A stretch of 64,000 nucleotides of DNA from Mycoplasma phocimorsus (lineage in GTDB: Bacteria > Bacillota_I > Bacilli_A > Mycoplasmatales > Metamycoplasmataceae). Position 1 is the first letter of the stretch; each line of letters starts with the position of its first letter. The stretch is from contig NZ_JASEJT010000010.1 of assembly GCF_030077875.1 (NCBI RefSeq), positions 1 to 64,000 of the forward strand, read 5' to 3'. A model generated the notes under the pieces. The model saw only the letters and a program-made list of their open reading frames with translations. It did no database searches and was not told where the DNA came from. Shown here piece after piece: positions 34,854 through 46,380 of the stretch. Both the position numbers and the translations under genes were made by a program.

Positions 34854-37800
34854 GATGATATTATCAATACTTGCACTAAGCACACTTATTTCTACACCTT
34901 TAATTTCACTTAGCTGTATAAAAACTCAAACTAAAGATGAATTTAGGGCACAAGTTGAAGATAGTTTAGAATTTAATAATGAAGAAATTAATATTCATCA
35001 ACTTGATAAGCTAAATGTTTCAAGTGATGCAATATGATTTAATAATCAAGAAGTAGTTTACAGTATTAGAAATCCAAAAATTGTTACTTCAAGCGTAACA
35101 GGTAAACAACATGTTGAGTTGACTATTGCTGTTAAAGATAAACAAACTTCTAATGTTATTTTTACAATTAAACGTCAACTTTCAAGTTTTAAAGAAATTA
35201 GCGAAAACGATTGAGAAGAAATTATTAAAAATTACAATAAACAAACTAAGTTTGAATGAAATACTCCTGAAGAAGTTAATTATAATCTTAATATAACTCA
35301 TAAAGATGTAAAGATTATTAATGATAATGCTAAAAGAGTTGAAGTTGTAAGTGTTTCTTCAACATATGATGAAATAGTTTTTGGTTACAAATTACACTTT
35401 GCTACTCCTGATGCTAAAGAGCGTGAATCTGAATTATTCATTTCTAGAGTTAAAAAAGATCAGCTAGGTAGACCTGTTGTAACTTTTAGTTATAACAATA
35501 ATGAAACAACGCAAAACATTGTTACAAATATTCACAATCAAATTGATGAGCCTGTTGGTATTAAAGAGGATCAAAAAATTTTAAAAGCATTATATTTAGA
35601 TGAAGAACAAAATGTTGAAGTTAAATTTGTAAATGGCAAAAGTGATTATAAGTTTACAAAAAATACAACACTTTATCCTAAATTTGTCGAACCTACAATT
35701 ATTTATGTTCTAAATCAAAATAAAACTCAAGATTCTAATCGAACAATTACTCTTGGTGCTAATGGTAAAGTAAATAAAAAACAATTAAGTTTAAAAGAAT
35801 GAGGTGGGCCTGCTATTAGTGCTAAGAAAAAAGTTGGAAAATGATTAGTTTTAGAAAATGGCAAAGAAAATGAAGAACTTGATTTTGATGAAGAAGGTAA
35901 TTCAACAAAAGTTTTTGAAGATGGAGAAACTTATAAGATTTTTCCTAAGTACATAGATGCTGAAGCAGCTAAATTTAATTTACTTACCCAAAAAGGTAAA
36001 TCATTAGGGCAAGTAGATGCTACTTCTGATGGAAAATTACCTAGCTCTTCGCTTGCTTTTCATGATTTTGGTAAAGAAAATCCTGAACTAGATGGTAAAG
36101 AACCTGAATCTTTTTATTTAGATAAAGAATTTAAAAGACCTATTTCAAGAGCATTATCATTTAAAAATGATACTGTTAATGACGTTTATGTAAAATTTAA
36201 AAATATGGTTAAGGTAGAGCTTTACCCTATTAATGCGCCAAGCGATATGAATAGTACGCCTTATTATTTTTATATTAATAGTAAATATAAAGCAGTTGAA
36301 TCTTCATTAGCTGAGAAATTTGATCCTGAAAGTTTATTATCTGAAAATGAAAAATCAGGCAATAAATTTTATTCATATGATTATTTAGTTAATAATTTAA
36401 ATATTAAAGATGAAAATCCTGAAGAATCAGAATCATATGCTCTAGTTTTAAGAAATGATCCTGAATTAGAGCCTGTTGATATTAATGAATTTTCAACATT
36501 ATATAATTGATACAGAAATAAAGATACTGTTCAGTTAATAGCAATTGCTCAAGAACCTTACGAAAAAAAAGTTAAAAAAGCAAGAGGGGTATTTCTTTCA
36601 ATTTTAGATTCTTTTAAAAAAGTCAATCATGCTATATTAAATAATAAGTATGGCGTATTAAAAGAAATACCAGAAAAAGAAATTAAAGATTATTGGAAAA
36701 TTTCAACGACTAAAAAATTAGAAGAAGAACAAAAAGATTATTCTTATATTGATAATTATATAAAGGTGAACGGCAATAATGGCGGCGGCAATGATGCTTC
36801 TATTAATTGAGAGTTACAAGTAAATGCGGCTATTGAAATTATGGAATTAGCAACTAATTTATTATTAGGTGGCGCTTATACTTATAAACAACTTGAAAAT
36901 TTTATTAATAACTTAACAACAAGACTTGAATTATTATTGTTAAAAATAATTAATAATAAGGATCAGATTATGTTATTTATGCAAAATCTTAGATTTGCGG
37001 TTATTAAAATTGTTAAAAAGAATCGAAAATATTTAGATTCTACTGGTCAATTCTTTGTTAATAATAATGGTTTGGCTGAAAAACCCGATATTGATACCAA
37101 TGAAAAAAAAGTTGTTGAATTAGATATTAATAAAACTTATGATGAATTAGAATATGATGGAGCTAGATTATATTCTATTGAATTTCCTAAAAATAATGGA
37201 AAAGAAAATGAAGCTAAACAAGCTTCTACTAGCAAAAAAAGAGTAGTAAAAATAGAATTAGGTAATGGTCCGAAATATATTATTTATTCTATTTTTGATC
37301 ATATAATGGCGCAAGTGACTAGATGAGTAGAGTTATTAGGCTACAATAATAATAATAATGCAACAAAAATTCGAGATGTTTTTGAATTATTTATAGGTAG
37401 ATTTACTTCAGTAGGTAAAGAAAATGATATGGAAAACAAAAAAGTAAATACAAGTATTGATAATTATTATTTTAGAGAAGCTAATTCATTTGATAATAAA
37501 AATATTGAATCAACAGATTACAGATGAAGATTAGATAATTATGCACAAAACAATGGATTATACTTAAAATATCAGTCCATCGTTAGAGGAATGTGAGAGC
37601 TTATTGATAAGTATAATAATGATAATAATATTAATGAATTAATTGATGGAATTCAAGATTTAATTCCTAAATTAATTAGAGCTATTAATATTATTGGTAG
37701 TATATGAGGTAATGGCAAAGATAAAGAAAAAAATGGCGAATTTCAAGACGGAATAACTATTAGCCCTGCAAATAGATATGCTATCGAAAATATTGTTGAA

Positions 37801-37854
37801 CAATTAATTGGAAGAAAAAGTATTTATAGACAATTAATTATTAAAGATAAATAA
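34840..37854 (+). CDS. Large lipoprotein of the F1-like ATPase operon
   Basis: This 1004-aa protein has lipobox SLSC with Cys26, so it is anchored outside. About the first 400 residues are beta-rich. A segment at about 315-370 (VGKWLVLENG, then KVFEDGETYKIFPKYI) follows the InlB B-repeat pattern. The second half is helical and Asn/Lys-rich. The ATG overlaps the beta-type gene by 14 bases and has AAGGAAG upstream, and the operon ends with a terminator just after this gene, so it belongs to the ATPase complex or serves it. It could be the outer part that contacts MIB, MIP or antibody. About 14 TGA codons are Trp. Confidence 0.8.
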
Positions 37855-37872
37855 GAAATACAGTTTATTATT

Positions 37873-37898
37873 AAACATCCAGAGGATGTTTTTATTTA
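37873..37898 (+). terminator. Terminator of the MIP3-ATPase operon
   Basis: AAACATCC and GGATGTTT form an 8-bp perfect stem with loop AGA, followed by TTATTTATTTTT. Confidence 0.85.
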
Positions 37899-37949
37899 TT
37901 TTTAAACTTATAATAATTAGTTTTTATACCTTTAAAAAGCATTATTTTA

Positions 37950-37955
37950 TATAAT
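37950..37955 (+). promoter_or_regulatory. -10 box of ileS-lspA
   Basis: TATAAT lies 35 bases before the ileS ATG and downstream of the preceding terminator, leaving a short leader containing GAAAGTAGAT. No T-box-like structure fits in so short a space. Confidence 0.45.
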
Positions 37956-37984
37956 AAATAAGAATTAATAGAAAGTAGATAAAA

Positions 37985-40657
37985 ATGGATTATAAAAAAA
38001 CACTTAATATGCCTTTTACTAAGTTTGATATGAGAGGAAATTTAACTATTAAAGAGCCTTTATTTAGAAAAAAATGAGAAGAAATGAATCTTTATCAGTT
38101 GATTTTAAATTCAAACGATAAAGATAAACAATTTATTCTTCATGATGGGCCGCCTTACGCTAATGGTGATATTCACGTTGGTCACGCTCTTAATAAAATA
38201 CTTAAAGATATAGTAGTAAGATATAAAACTATGTCAGGTTTTTATTCTCCATTTGTAGCTGGTTGAGATACTCACGGACTACCTATTGAACATAAAATGT
38301 TAAGTGAAACTAAAATTAATAAAGAAGAAATTTCAAAAGTAATTTTAAGAAAAAAAGCTGCTAAATATGCTTTAAAGCAAGTTGAAAGACAAAAAAAACA
38401 ATTTGATTTATTACAACTTCAATCTTCTTTAAATGATAAATATTTAACATTAAATCCATTATTCGAAGCAAAGCAGTTAAGATTATTTCAAAAAATGTGA
38501 AATGACGGTTTGATTTATAAAGGGTTGAAACCAGTTTACTGATCGCCAACAAGTCAATCAGCATTGGCAGAAGCTGAAGTAGAATATAAAAATCATATTT
38601 CGCCTTCAATATTTGTGGCTTTTGAAATATCAAAAGGTAATAATATTGTAAAAAAAGGTGATAAATTAATTATTTGAACAACAACTCCTTGAACTTTGTT
38701 TGCAAATGCTGGAATTGCCCTTGGCGAAAAGTTTGAATATTCATTAGTTAAATATGAAGGAACTAATTATATACTAGCTAGCAAATTAGCATCTGATTTA
38801 ATTGAACAATTTAATTGAAAAGGCGCAAAAATTGTTGCTAATTTTAAGGCTAGTGAATTATTAAATGTTGAATATATTTCAATTTTTAATTTAAATCCAT
38901 CACCTGTAATAATTGGGCATCATGTAACACTTGAAAGTGGTACAGGACTTGTTCATATAGCCCCTTTATTTGGTGAAGATGACTTTTTAATTGGTAAAAA
39001 ACAAAATTTAAATATGATTATGCATATTTTAGATAATGGTAATATTTCTTCAACATGAAGTAAATATGAAAACATTTTCTATTTAGAAGCTGATAAATTA
39101 ATTATTGATGAGTTAAAATCATTAAATGCTTTAATTCAATATAAAGAGCTTGAACACTCATATCCACACGATTGAAGAACTCATAAACCTGTGATGTATC
39201 GCGGAACACCTCAATGATTTGTATCTATTGATAAAATTAAAGATAATATTATCAATGCATTAGAAGATGTTAAATTTTATACTCCATGAGCAAAAAAACG
39301 TCTTTCAAAAATGATTGAAAATCGTAATGATTGAACTATTTCAAGGCAAAGAGCTTGAGGTGTACCTATAATCTGTTTTTATGACGAAAACAATGAAATA
39401 GTTCTTAATGATGAAATATTTGATCATGTAATTAATATCATTGAACAAAAAGGCACTGATGCTTGATATGAAATGAGTAATGATGAATTGTTACCAGTAG
39501 CATATCGTAATTTAAATCTTAAAAAAGAAGAAGATATTATGGATGTTTGATTTGATTCAGGTAGTTCATTTTTAGGAGTGAATATTCTAAACTCAAAATT
39601 ACCATTCGACCTTTATTTAGAAGGAAGTGATCAATTTAGAGGATGATTTAATTCTTCATTAATTAACAGTGTTGCTTATAGCAATAAAGCGCCATATAAA
39701 AACTTAGTTTCTCATGGGTTTGTGCTTGATGCTAAAAATCAAAAGATGTCAAAATCTTTAGGCAATACTGTTGATCCTCTTGAAGTTGTGAAAAAATATG
39801 GTGCAGACATTTTAAGATTATGAGTAGCTAATAGTGAATATACTAACGATATTAATATTTCTGATGACATTTTAAAACAAAATGGAGAAGTTTATAAAAG
39901 CATTAGAAATAAAATTAAGTTTATGTTAAGTAATCTTAATAATTTTGAATTTAATGAAAATCAACAATTAAGCGGAATTCATAAATATATTAATAATGAA
40001 CTTTCTAAATTACAACAAAATATTTTTACTGCTTATGATAATTTCCAATTTTTAATAGTTATTAAAGAAATTAATAATTACTTAACTAATCTTTCAAGTT
40101 TTTATCTTTCAATAGCTAAAGACATTCTTTATGTTTTAGATGAGAACGATGAACAAGTAAAAATGACTAAACATAATTTATTTTTAATTTCAAGATTTAT
40201 TATTAAAGCATTAGCGCCAATTCTGCCAACTACTGCCGAAGATGCTTATGAACATTTTAATTCTAAAAATAAGAAACTTTCAGTTCATTTAGAAAAATTT
40301 GATGCTTACGTTAAATTTGATGCTGAAATTGAAAAAAATTGAAAAGAGTTTTTTAACTTAAGAGAACAAGTTAATTTTATGTTAGAAGAAGCTATTAAAA
40401 ATAAACAAATTAATAGAAGTGCTGAAGCAATTGTTACAATTAAAAGTAATCCAGTAAATGAAATATGTTTAAAACAGCTAGCAAAATTATTACTTGTTGC
40501 TAAAGTAGAAATAGCAGATAAAATGAGTATTAAAAATGCTTATTACTTTAAATGCGAAAGATGTTGAAATTTCTTTGAAGAAATTTACATTAAAAATGAA
40601 GTATGTGAGAGTTGTTTTTCAATATTAGAAAGTAAGGACTTTTATGGCTCAAACTAA
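37985..40657 (+). CDS. ileS: Isoleucyl-tRNA synthetase
   Basis: This 890-aa class I synthetase charges tRNA-Ile. Visible marks are HVGH at 64-67 within [13 protein letters not shown], the editing domain (WTTTPWTLFAN about 230), WFDSGSS, KMSKS at 587-591, and a C-terminal zinc-type cluster (CERCWNFF, then CESCF). Its length is normal for bacteria. More than 20 in-frame TGA codons fall on conserved Trp positions, including [11 protein letters not shown], which is strong proof of TGA=Trp. Its last 14 bases overlap lspA, a classical ileS-lspA pairing. Confidence 0.97.
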
Positions 40658-41525
40658 TTTTTTAGATCTAAAAATCAAAAGAATACTTAATAAATTTGTT
40701 AATTATTTAAAAAATAATAAAAGAAGAATAATAATTAATATAATTATTTTCTTTTCTCTCTCCCTAGTTTTATTACTTTTTGATCAATTAACAAAGTATT
40801 TTATTTTTGATCCTAAAAATCTTTATACAGGCGGCTTAATAGTTTTTCAACCTCATAGTTTAATTGCTTTTCGTTCAGTATTGCATCATGGCGTAACAAT
40901 AAGATCTAGTTTAGGCATTAATATTAGCTTTGGAGCTATTCATACCATAACAATTGGAATAATAATTTTTACTTTAATTGGTTCGATATTTAGTACAAAT
41001 TATTTTATCTTGATAATATTCGCTTTTATGTTTAATGGAGCGCTTGGAAATGGTATTGATCGTTTAATTATTTGAAATATTCCTGAATCACAAATAATTA
41101 ATCAAACTAATTCGGTTAGAGATATTATTTATTTTCCCTTCTTTCATCATTTGCTTAAACGAGATTTAGGAACACTTAATATTGCTGATATGTATATAGT
41201 TTTATCAATGTGTTTATTTATTATTTATTTTTTAATTTCACTTGTATTAAATTATTGGAATTCAAAATTCGATTTAAAAACTTTAAAAGAAAAAAGAGAT
41301 AAACTTCAGGCAAAAATTGCTAAAATAGAAATGGATAATCCTTCTTCTCCTTTAAGAATTCAACTAACTAAAGAGTATGAGGAAAATGATAAACAAATTA
41401 ACAAAATTCAAGAACGTGAAAATAACTTTATTGAAAAAGTTCAAGAATTAAAACAAAAAAAAGAAAAGCTTACATTTAGAGAAAAATTTATACTTTGAAA
41501 ATATAATAAAAAATTTAAAAAATAG
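40644..41525 (+). CDS. lspA: Lipoprotein signal peptidase with C-terminal coiled-coil extension
   Basis: This 293-aa aspartic peptidase cuts the signal before the lipid-modified Cys of prolipoproteins, such as the many in this window. The catalytic aspartates appear as Asp139 in GALGNGIDRL and Asp182 in LNIADMYI. The four-TM core is preceded by about 30 basic residues and followed by a charged coiled-coil tail of about 90 residues (about 205-293) on the cytoplasmic side. Typical LspA is about 160 aa. The start overlaps ileS. Confidence 0.93.
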
Positions 41526-41531
41526 ATTTTA

Positions 41532-41607
41532 GCTGTCTTAGCTCAGATGGCAGAGCAATTCACTCGTAATGAATAGGTCGCAGGTTCGAGTCCTGTAGAC
41601 AGCACCA
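41532..41607 (+). tRNA. tRNA-Thr(CGU)
   Basis: This is a 76-nt cloverleaf with acceptor arms GCTGTCT/AGACAGC, a D arm GCTC/GAGC, an anticodon stem ATTCA/TGAAT with loop CTCGTAA (anticodon CGT), a T loop TTCGAGT and an encoded CCA. Confidence 0.97.
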
Positions 41608-41661
41608 AATGAGTCTCGCCCAAAATTTTTAAAAAAATATTTAAAATTTAAAATTTTATTA

Positions 41662-41667
41662 TATAAT
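41662..41667 (+). promoter_or_regulatory. -10 box of rplM-rpsI
   Basis: TATAAT lies about 65 bases before the rplM ATG, downstream of the tRNA. It gives a leader of roughly 58 nt ending in the AAAGGAAAT site. Confidence 0.5.
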
Positions 41668-41731
41668 TTAAATCACTATAAGAATAGACATTTAAAACGT
41701 AAGTTAAAATAAATTAAAATGAAAGGAAATT

Positions 41732-42166
41732 ATGCGTCAAACTACAAATGTTAAACATTTAGAAACTGATAAAAAATGATTATTAATAGATGCTAAGGAT
41801 TTGGTTTTAGGTCGTACAGCAGCTAGAATAGCTACTATATTAATGGGTAAACATAAACCTTCATATACAAAAAACGTAGACATGGGCGATAATATAGTTG
41901 TTATTAATGCCGGTCAAATTAAATTAACAGCAAATAAAGAATTAGATAAAAAATACTATCATCATTCAGGATATCCAGGTGGATTAAAAGTTACAAACGC
42001 TCATGATTTAAGAGCAAAAAAACCAATTGCTCTACTAGAAAAAGCTGTTAAAGGTATGCTACCACACACTAAATTAGGTAGAAAACAATTCAGAAATTTA
42101 TATGTATATGCAGGAAGTGAACATTCACAACAAGCACAACAACCTGTTAAGATAGAGGTATTATAA
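41732..42166 (+). CDS. rplM: 50S ribosomal protein L13
   Basis: This 144-aa protein has the L13 marks [27 protein letters not shown] and [12 protein letters not shown]. It is one of the early assembly proteins of the large subunit. The ATG at 41732 follows GAAAGGAAAT; a TGA Trp lies at codon 16. It overlaps rpsI by one base (TAATG), the usual L13-S9 operon. Confidence 0.97.
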
Positions 42167-42567
42167 TGGTTAATTCACAAGAAATTTTTTATAGAGGTCT
42201 AGGAAGAAGAAAAAGTTCTTCAGCACGTGTAATTTTAAGACCTGGTACAGGAAAATTTATTATTAACAAACGTGATGCTAAAGCTTATTTAAATTCAGAT
42301 ATCTTTATTAAAGATGCTTTACAACCTATTGTATTAACTGAAACTGTAGGTAAATATGATATTAATGTTAATGTTTCAGGTGGCGGATTAAACGGACAAG
42401 CTGGTGCCATTCGTTTAGGTATTGCTAGAGCTTTATTAGAAATAAGTGAAGATTTTAGAAAAATCTTAAAACCTGAAAAAATGTTAACAAGAGATGCTAG
42501 AGTTAAAGAACGTAAAAAACCAGGGCTTAGAAAAGCTCGTCGTTCAAGACAATTCTCTAAACGTTAA
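42166..42567 (+). CDS. rpsI: 30S ribosomal protein S9
   Basis: This 133-aa protein has [12 protein letters not shown] near the start, the [19 protein letters not shown] core, [14 protein letters not shown], and the conserved basic tail ending SRQFSKR, whose final Arg reaches the P site of the ribosome. It is coupled to rplM through TAATG. Confidence 0.97.
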   Translation: MVNSQEIFYRGLGRRKSSSARVILRPGTGKFIINKRDAKAYLNSDIFIKDALQPIVLTETVGKYDINVNVSGGGLNGQAGAIRLGIARALLEISEDFRKILKPEKMLTRDARVKERKKPGLRKARRSRQFSKR

Positions 42568-42583
42568 TATTTAAATTATTATT

Positions 42584-42604
42584 AAAACCAATTTTGGTTT
42601 TATT
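42584..42604 (+). terminator. Hairpin between rpsI and tRNA-Ile
   Basis: AAAACCAA and TTGGTTTT form an 8-bp palindrome followed by ATT. It is probably a weak terminator or processing site; the T-run is short and the tRNA begins three bases later. Confidence 0.5.
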
Positions 42605-42606
42605 AT

Positions 42607-42683
42607 GCGAGCGTAGCTCAGACGGTTAGAGCACACGACTGATAATCGTGAGGTCGATGGTTCGATTCCATTCGTTCGCACCA
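42607..42683 (+). tRNA. tRNA-Ile(GAU)
   Basis: This is a 77-nt cloverleaf with acceptor arms GCGAGCG/CGTTCGC (one G-T pair), anticodon stem CACGA/TCGTG with loop CTGATAA (anticodon GAT), T loop TTCGATT and an encoded CCA. Confidence 0.97.
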
Positions 42684-42699
42684 TATCATTAATTTGATC

Positions 42700-42725
42700 A
42701 AATAACCATTAAGGTTATTTTTTTA
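42700..42725 (+). terminator. Terminator after tRNA-Ile
   Basis: AAATAACC and GGTTATTT form a perfect 8-bp stem with loop ATTAA, followed by TTTTATATTTTT. Confidence 0.85.
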
Positions 42726-42751
42726 TATTTTTAAAATAATTAAAAATTATA

Positions 42752-42784
42752 AATAAAAAAGCATTTACTTTAAAAATTAGTAAA
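42752..42784 (-). terminator. Probable terminator of the asnS-pcrA operon
   Basis: On the minus strand TTTACT and AGTAAA pair around a 9-nt loop and are followed by TGC and TTTTTTATTT. It lies about 18 bases past the stop of the last gene. Confidence 0.5.
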
Positions 42785-42801
42785 CACTAAATTAATAAAT
42801 G

Positions 42802-44172
42802 TTAATTTATATAGTATTTAATAGCATACTCACTATAATATAAAGGATCATTTGTATTATTAACATATGAAACTATTTTAAAGTTTTTTATTTTTGAAAT
42901 AATCATTAAATTATATAAAAATCATTTTTTAAAATAAGAATTATCTATATTAATTTTGTGATCAATAAATACATATTTAATATGATTTTTTCTTGATATA
43001 TTATCTAAAATAGATTCAGAAATATCTTTTATATATATTGAAATAGGAAGATTTTTAGATTTTAAAAATTTATAATTATCTTCAAAATAAGAATCATTTG
43101 CAATTATTATAAATACATGTTTATTATGATTTAAAATATTCTTGCTTATAGCAATTGATTCTAGTAATAGAAAATTATCAATTTTATTATTATTTTGAAT
43201 TATTTTTAAATGATTAACTGCTCGATCATATATTTTCTTTCTTAGCATATTATATTTAAATTCATCATTTGTATCATCATTTAATTTTACTCTTCATATT
43301 CTTGCAAATGGTTTTTTCGTTTTATATTTATATATAATATCATCTAAAATTTTAACTTCTCGAGTATTTAATTTCTTATTTATAGTTGATTTACTTATTT
43401 TTCTGTCTTTAGAAAAATAAGAATCTAGCTCTTTATCTTTTTGGATTTTTTCAATTGAAAAATATTTAAACTTATCATCAGCACATAAATAAGTGAATAA
43501 TGAATTATTATTAAATATAAATTTTTTCATTTTTCGCTTAAGTACGTGCTTATTTTTATTGAAAATAATAAGATTTACAAATCTTTTTCTTGTGTAGGTA
43601 TATACATCACAAGTATTTAAATGATTAGAAAGCAAATGAAAAATATTATCTAAATTTTGAAATTTTTGAATATTAACATTAAGAGAAACAATTGCTATGT
43701 AATTATTATTTTTAAATTGTTGTTGTGAAATTTGAATTATTTCATGTTGCTCTTTATTGTTTGAGTATCTAATATTAATTTGAAAAATATTATCTTGAAT
43801 TTTATAAAAAGATAATTCATATTTTCCTTGCAATTGCCTTAATAGACAACTATTTTTTTCAATAGAAAAATCATCAATAATTCTTTGAATCTTAAATCTA
43901 TTAGTAACATTTAATTCTTGAATAAAGCTATCAAAACTATGTCATTCAAAATCTAAAAATGGTTTGAAAACAAACTTATTTATAACAGATTTCGCTTTAA
44001 TACCCTTGTCAATTCTTCTTATTCTATTTTCATCAACTTTATAAATAAATTGAAATATTTCGAATTCATATTTAAATTTTAATCAATATAAAACTAAAGG
44101 AATTATTAAAATGATTAAAATGTTAGAAAAAAATAGAACAAACATTATAATGGCATAATTATAACTTGTCAT
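42802..44172 (-). CDS. Membrane-anchored protein resembling a degenerate GGDEF-EAL protein
   Basis: This 456-aa protein has one N-terminal TM segment (about 7-30) and then a cytoplasmic part. Around residues 155-235 the pattern NYIAIVSLNVNIQKF...HLLSNHL...DVYTYTRKRFVNLII has the spacing of a GGDEF domain but lacks GGDEF. From about 310 to the end, FARIWR, HVFIIIANDS, YVFIDHKI, FKIVSYVNNTND and YAIKYYIN follow the order of an EAL domain (lead strand, NLS, DDFG, KID, AEGVE, QGYY) without its catalytic acids. If correct, it would bind rather than make or cut c-di-GMP, or have lost nucleotide binding. The likeness is by eye only. It starts one base after the pcrA stop, so they share an mRNA. Confidence 0.5.
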
Positions 44173-44173
44173 T

Positions 44174-46378
44174 TTAAATTTCTTCTCTTCTTCTTAATAA
44201 TTTAAAAGAACTATGATTTTTAAGAATTTGCTTTTCTCCTTCTTCAAACCCAAAATCAATTATTACTGTATCACCAACTACTTCTTTAATAATACCTTCG
44301 CCATATTTTGAATGTGAAACAATATCGCCTTCATATAAATCGCGCTCATCATCTAATGATAGTTCTTCTTCAACAGGTTCTAATTCATCACTTAGTGTTT
44401 TGGGAATTGAGCTGTGAATATTAACTCCCATTTCTTTTAAAAAATATGAAGGCGTTTTTGATGTTTCTGATTGATAATTATAGCCGCGACAATCTGAAAG
44501 AAAAAGACGTTTCTTCGCTCTAGTAATTGCTACATAAGCAAGTCTTCTTTCTTCTTCCATTTTTTGTGCTTCATCAGAAAAATAATCCTTACTTCTTGCT
44601 TTAGCAGCTGGGAAAACATCATTTGTCATACCAACTATAAAAACATTATCAAATTGTAACCCTTTAGCTGAATGAATAGTCATAAGCGAAATATAATTTT
44701 TTGTAGTTTCTTCATCAGTTGTAGATGTCATAAGAGCAACATGTTCTAAATATTCTCTTACGCTTTTGTCTTTATTTTCGTTTTCTCATGCTTTTATTGA
44801 AGATATTAACTCATTAACATTGTTAATTGGCGCCCCCCTTAAACTTGATTGATCTTCAATATATTTATAATAATTAATTTGTTCAAGAAATTCATCAAGA
44901 GTTTTACAAATTTTGCCCTCTTTTAAAAGTTTGCTATATTTTAAAATGTTTTTAACAAACTTAAATAATTGTTTACGTTTATCGCCCTTGATAGGAAAAT
45001 CAATATGATTAATGCGCTCTTTTATTACATCAATAACTTTAACTTCCTCATTATTAGATTTTTTAAACTTCTCAGCATATTCAAATAATTTTGCTTTACT
45101 TACACTACCAATTCCTCTTGTAGGAATATTAATAACTCTATCTAATGATAAAAAGTTTTTATCATATAAAACTCTTAAAAACGCTAAAACATCTTTAACT
45201 TCTTTACGTTCAAAAAATCTTTCACCACCATAAATTTTATGATTTATATTAGCACGTACAAGTTCTTCCTCAAATGTTCTTGAATAATAGTTTGATCGAT
45301 AAAAAATAGCAATAGATTTAAGTTGATTTTTTTTCTTTTTAAGTTCATTTATTTTATTAACAACTCATTTTGCTTCAGCTTCAGTATCATAGGCTCTAAA
45401 GTATTCAATATCTTCACCCTCAACATTTTCTGTATACAATTTTTTATCTAATCTATTTTTATTATAACTAATTAAATTATTTGCGGCCTCAACTATTTTT
45501 TTAGTTGAACGATAATTTTGCGAAAGTTTGATTGTTTTACAATTTGTAAAATCTTGATCAAAATTAATCATTAAATCTACAGAAGCACCTCTTCAAGAAT
45601 AAATAGTCTGATCAGGATCACCAACAATAGTAATATGGGCATTTTGTGATAATACTTTTACTATGTAATATTGAACATCATTTGTATCTTGGAATTCATC
45701 AACTAATAAATATTTATATTTTTTAGATCATTTTTCTCTAATTTGATCATTTTCTTGAAATAGCTTTTTAGTAAAAAGTAATAAATCATGAAAGTCTAAA
45801 CTATTTGCTTTTACTAATTCTTCTTTATAAAGTTTCAAAATTTTTACTTTAAGCTTAGCATCAGGATTATTATTTTTATCTTTAATATATTCAGCAAGAT
45901 CAAGTTCCTTAATTTTTGCAATATGAATAAATTCTATTACATCTTTATAATTTAAATCATCATTATTTATTCCTAATTTTTGCTGAATATTATTAATAAT
46001 TGCTTTAACATCTTTTTTATCAACAATATGAAAATCTCTTTTTCTACCAATTTTATCTATATCTTGCCTTAATATCATGGCACAAAGCGAATGAAAAGTA
46101 GATGTTATTAAACCATTTGAATTTGAATATGATTTTGATTTAATTCTTTGCGCCATTTCATTTGCTGCTCTATTTGTAAATGTAATAGCTAATATTGAAG
46201 AAGGATCAACATTTTCAATATTTATTAAATAAAGAATTTTTCTTGTAATAACTTTAGTTTTTCCCGATCCAGCACTAGCAATAATTCTTAAAGGAGAGTC
46301 AAAATGCAAGACTGCAAACTTTTGTTCATCATTAAGTCCTGATATTATTTTTTCTGCCATCTGTTTATTTTGATTCAT
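44174..46378 (-). CDS. pcrA: UvrD/PcrA-type superfamily 1 DNA helicase
   Basis: This 734-aa 3'-5' helicase acts in repair and replication restart. Motifs in order are the Q motif LNDEQKFAV, Walker A ASAGSGKT (34-41), motif Ia TFTNRAANEM, motif II DEFQDTN, motif III GDPDQTIYSWRG, motif IV QNYRS, motif V IHSAKGLQFDNVFIVG and motif VI VAITRAKKRLFLS. A short C-terminal Tudor-like segment (DIVSHSKYGEGIIKEVVGD) resembles the RNA-polymerase-binding tail of PcrA. I chose the start at 46378 because AAGGAG lies 6 bases before it; an in-frame ATG at 46399 has none. It follows the RDD gene by two bases. Confidence 0.95.
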
Positions 46379-46380
46379 GT

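Noticed and set aside
45012-45233. Plus-strand frame inside pcrA
   Set aside because: It overlaps conserved helicase sequence on the minus strand and has no homology or start signal.
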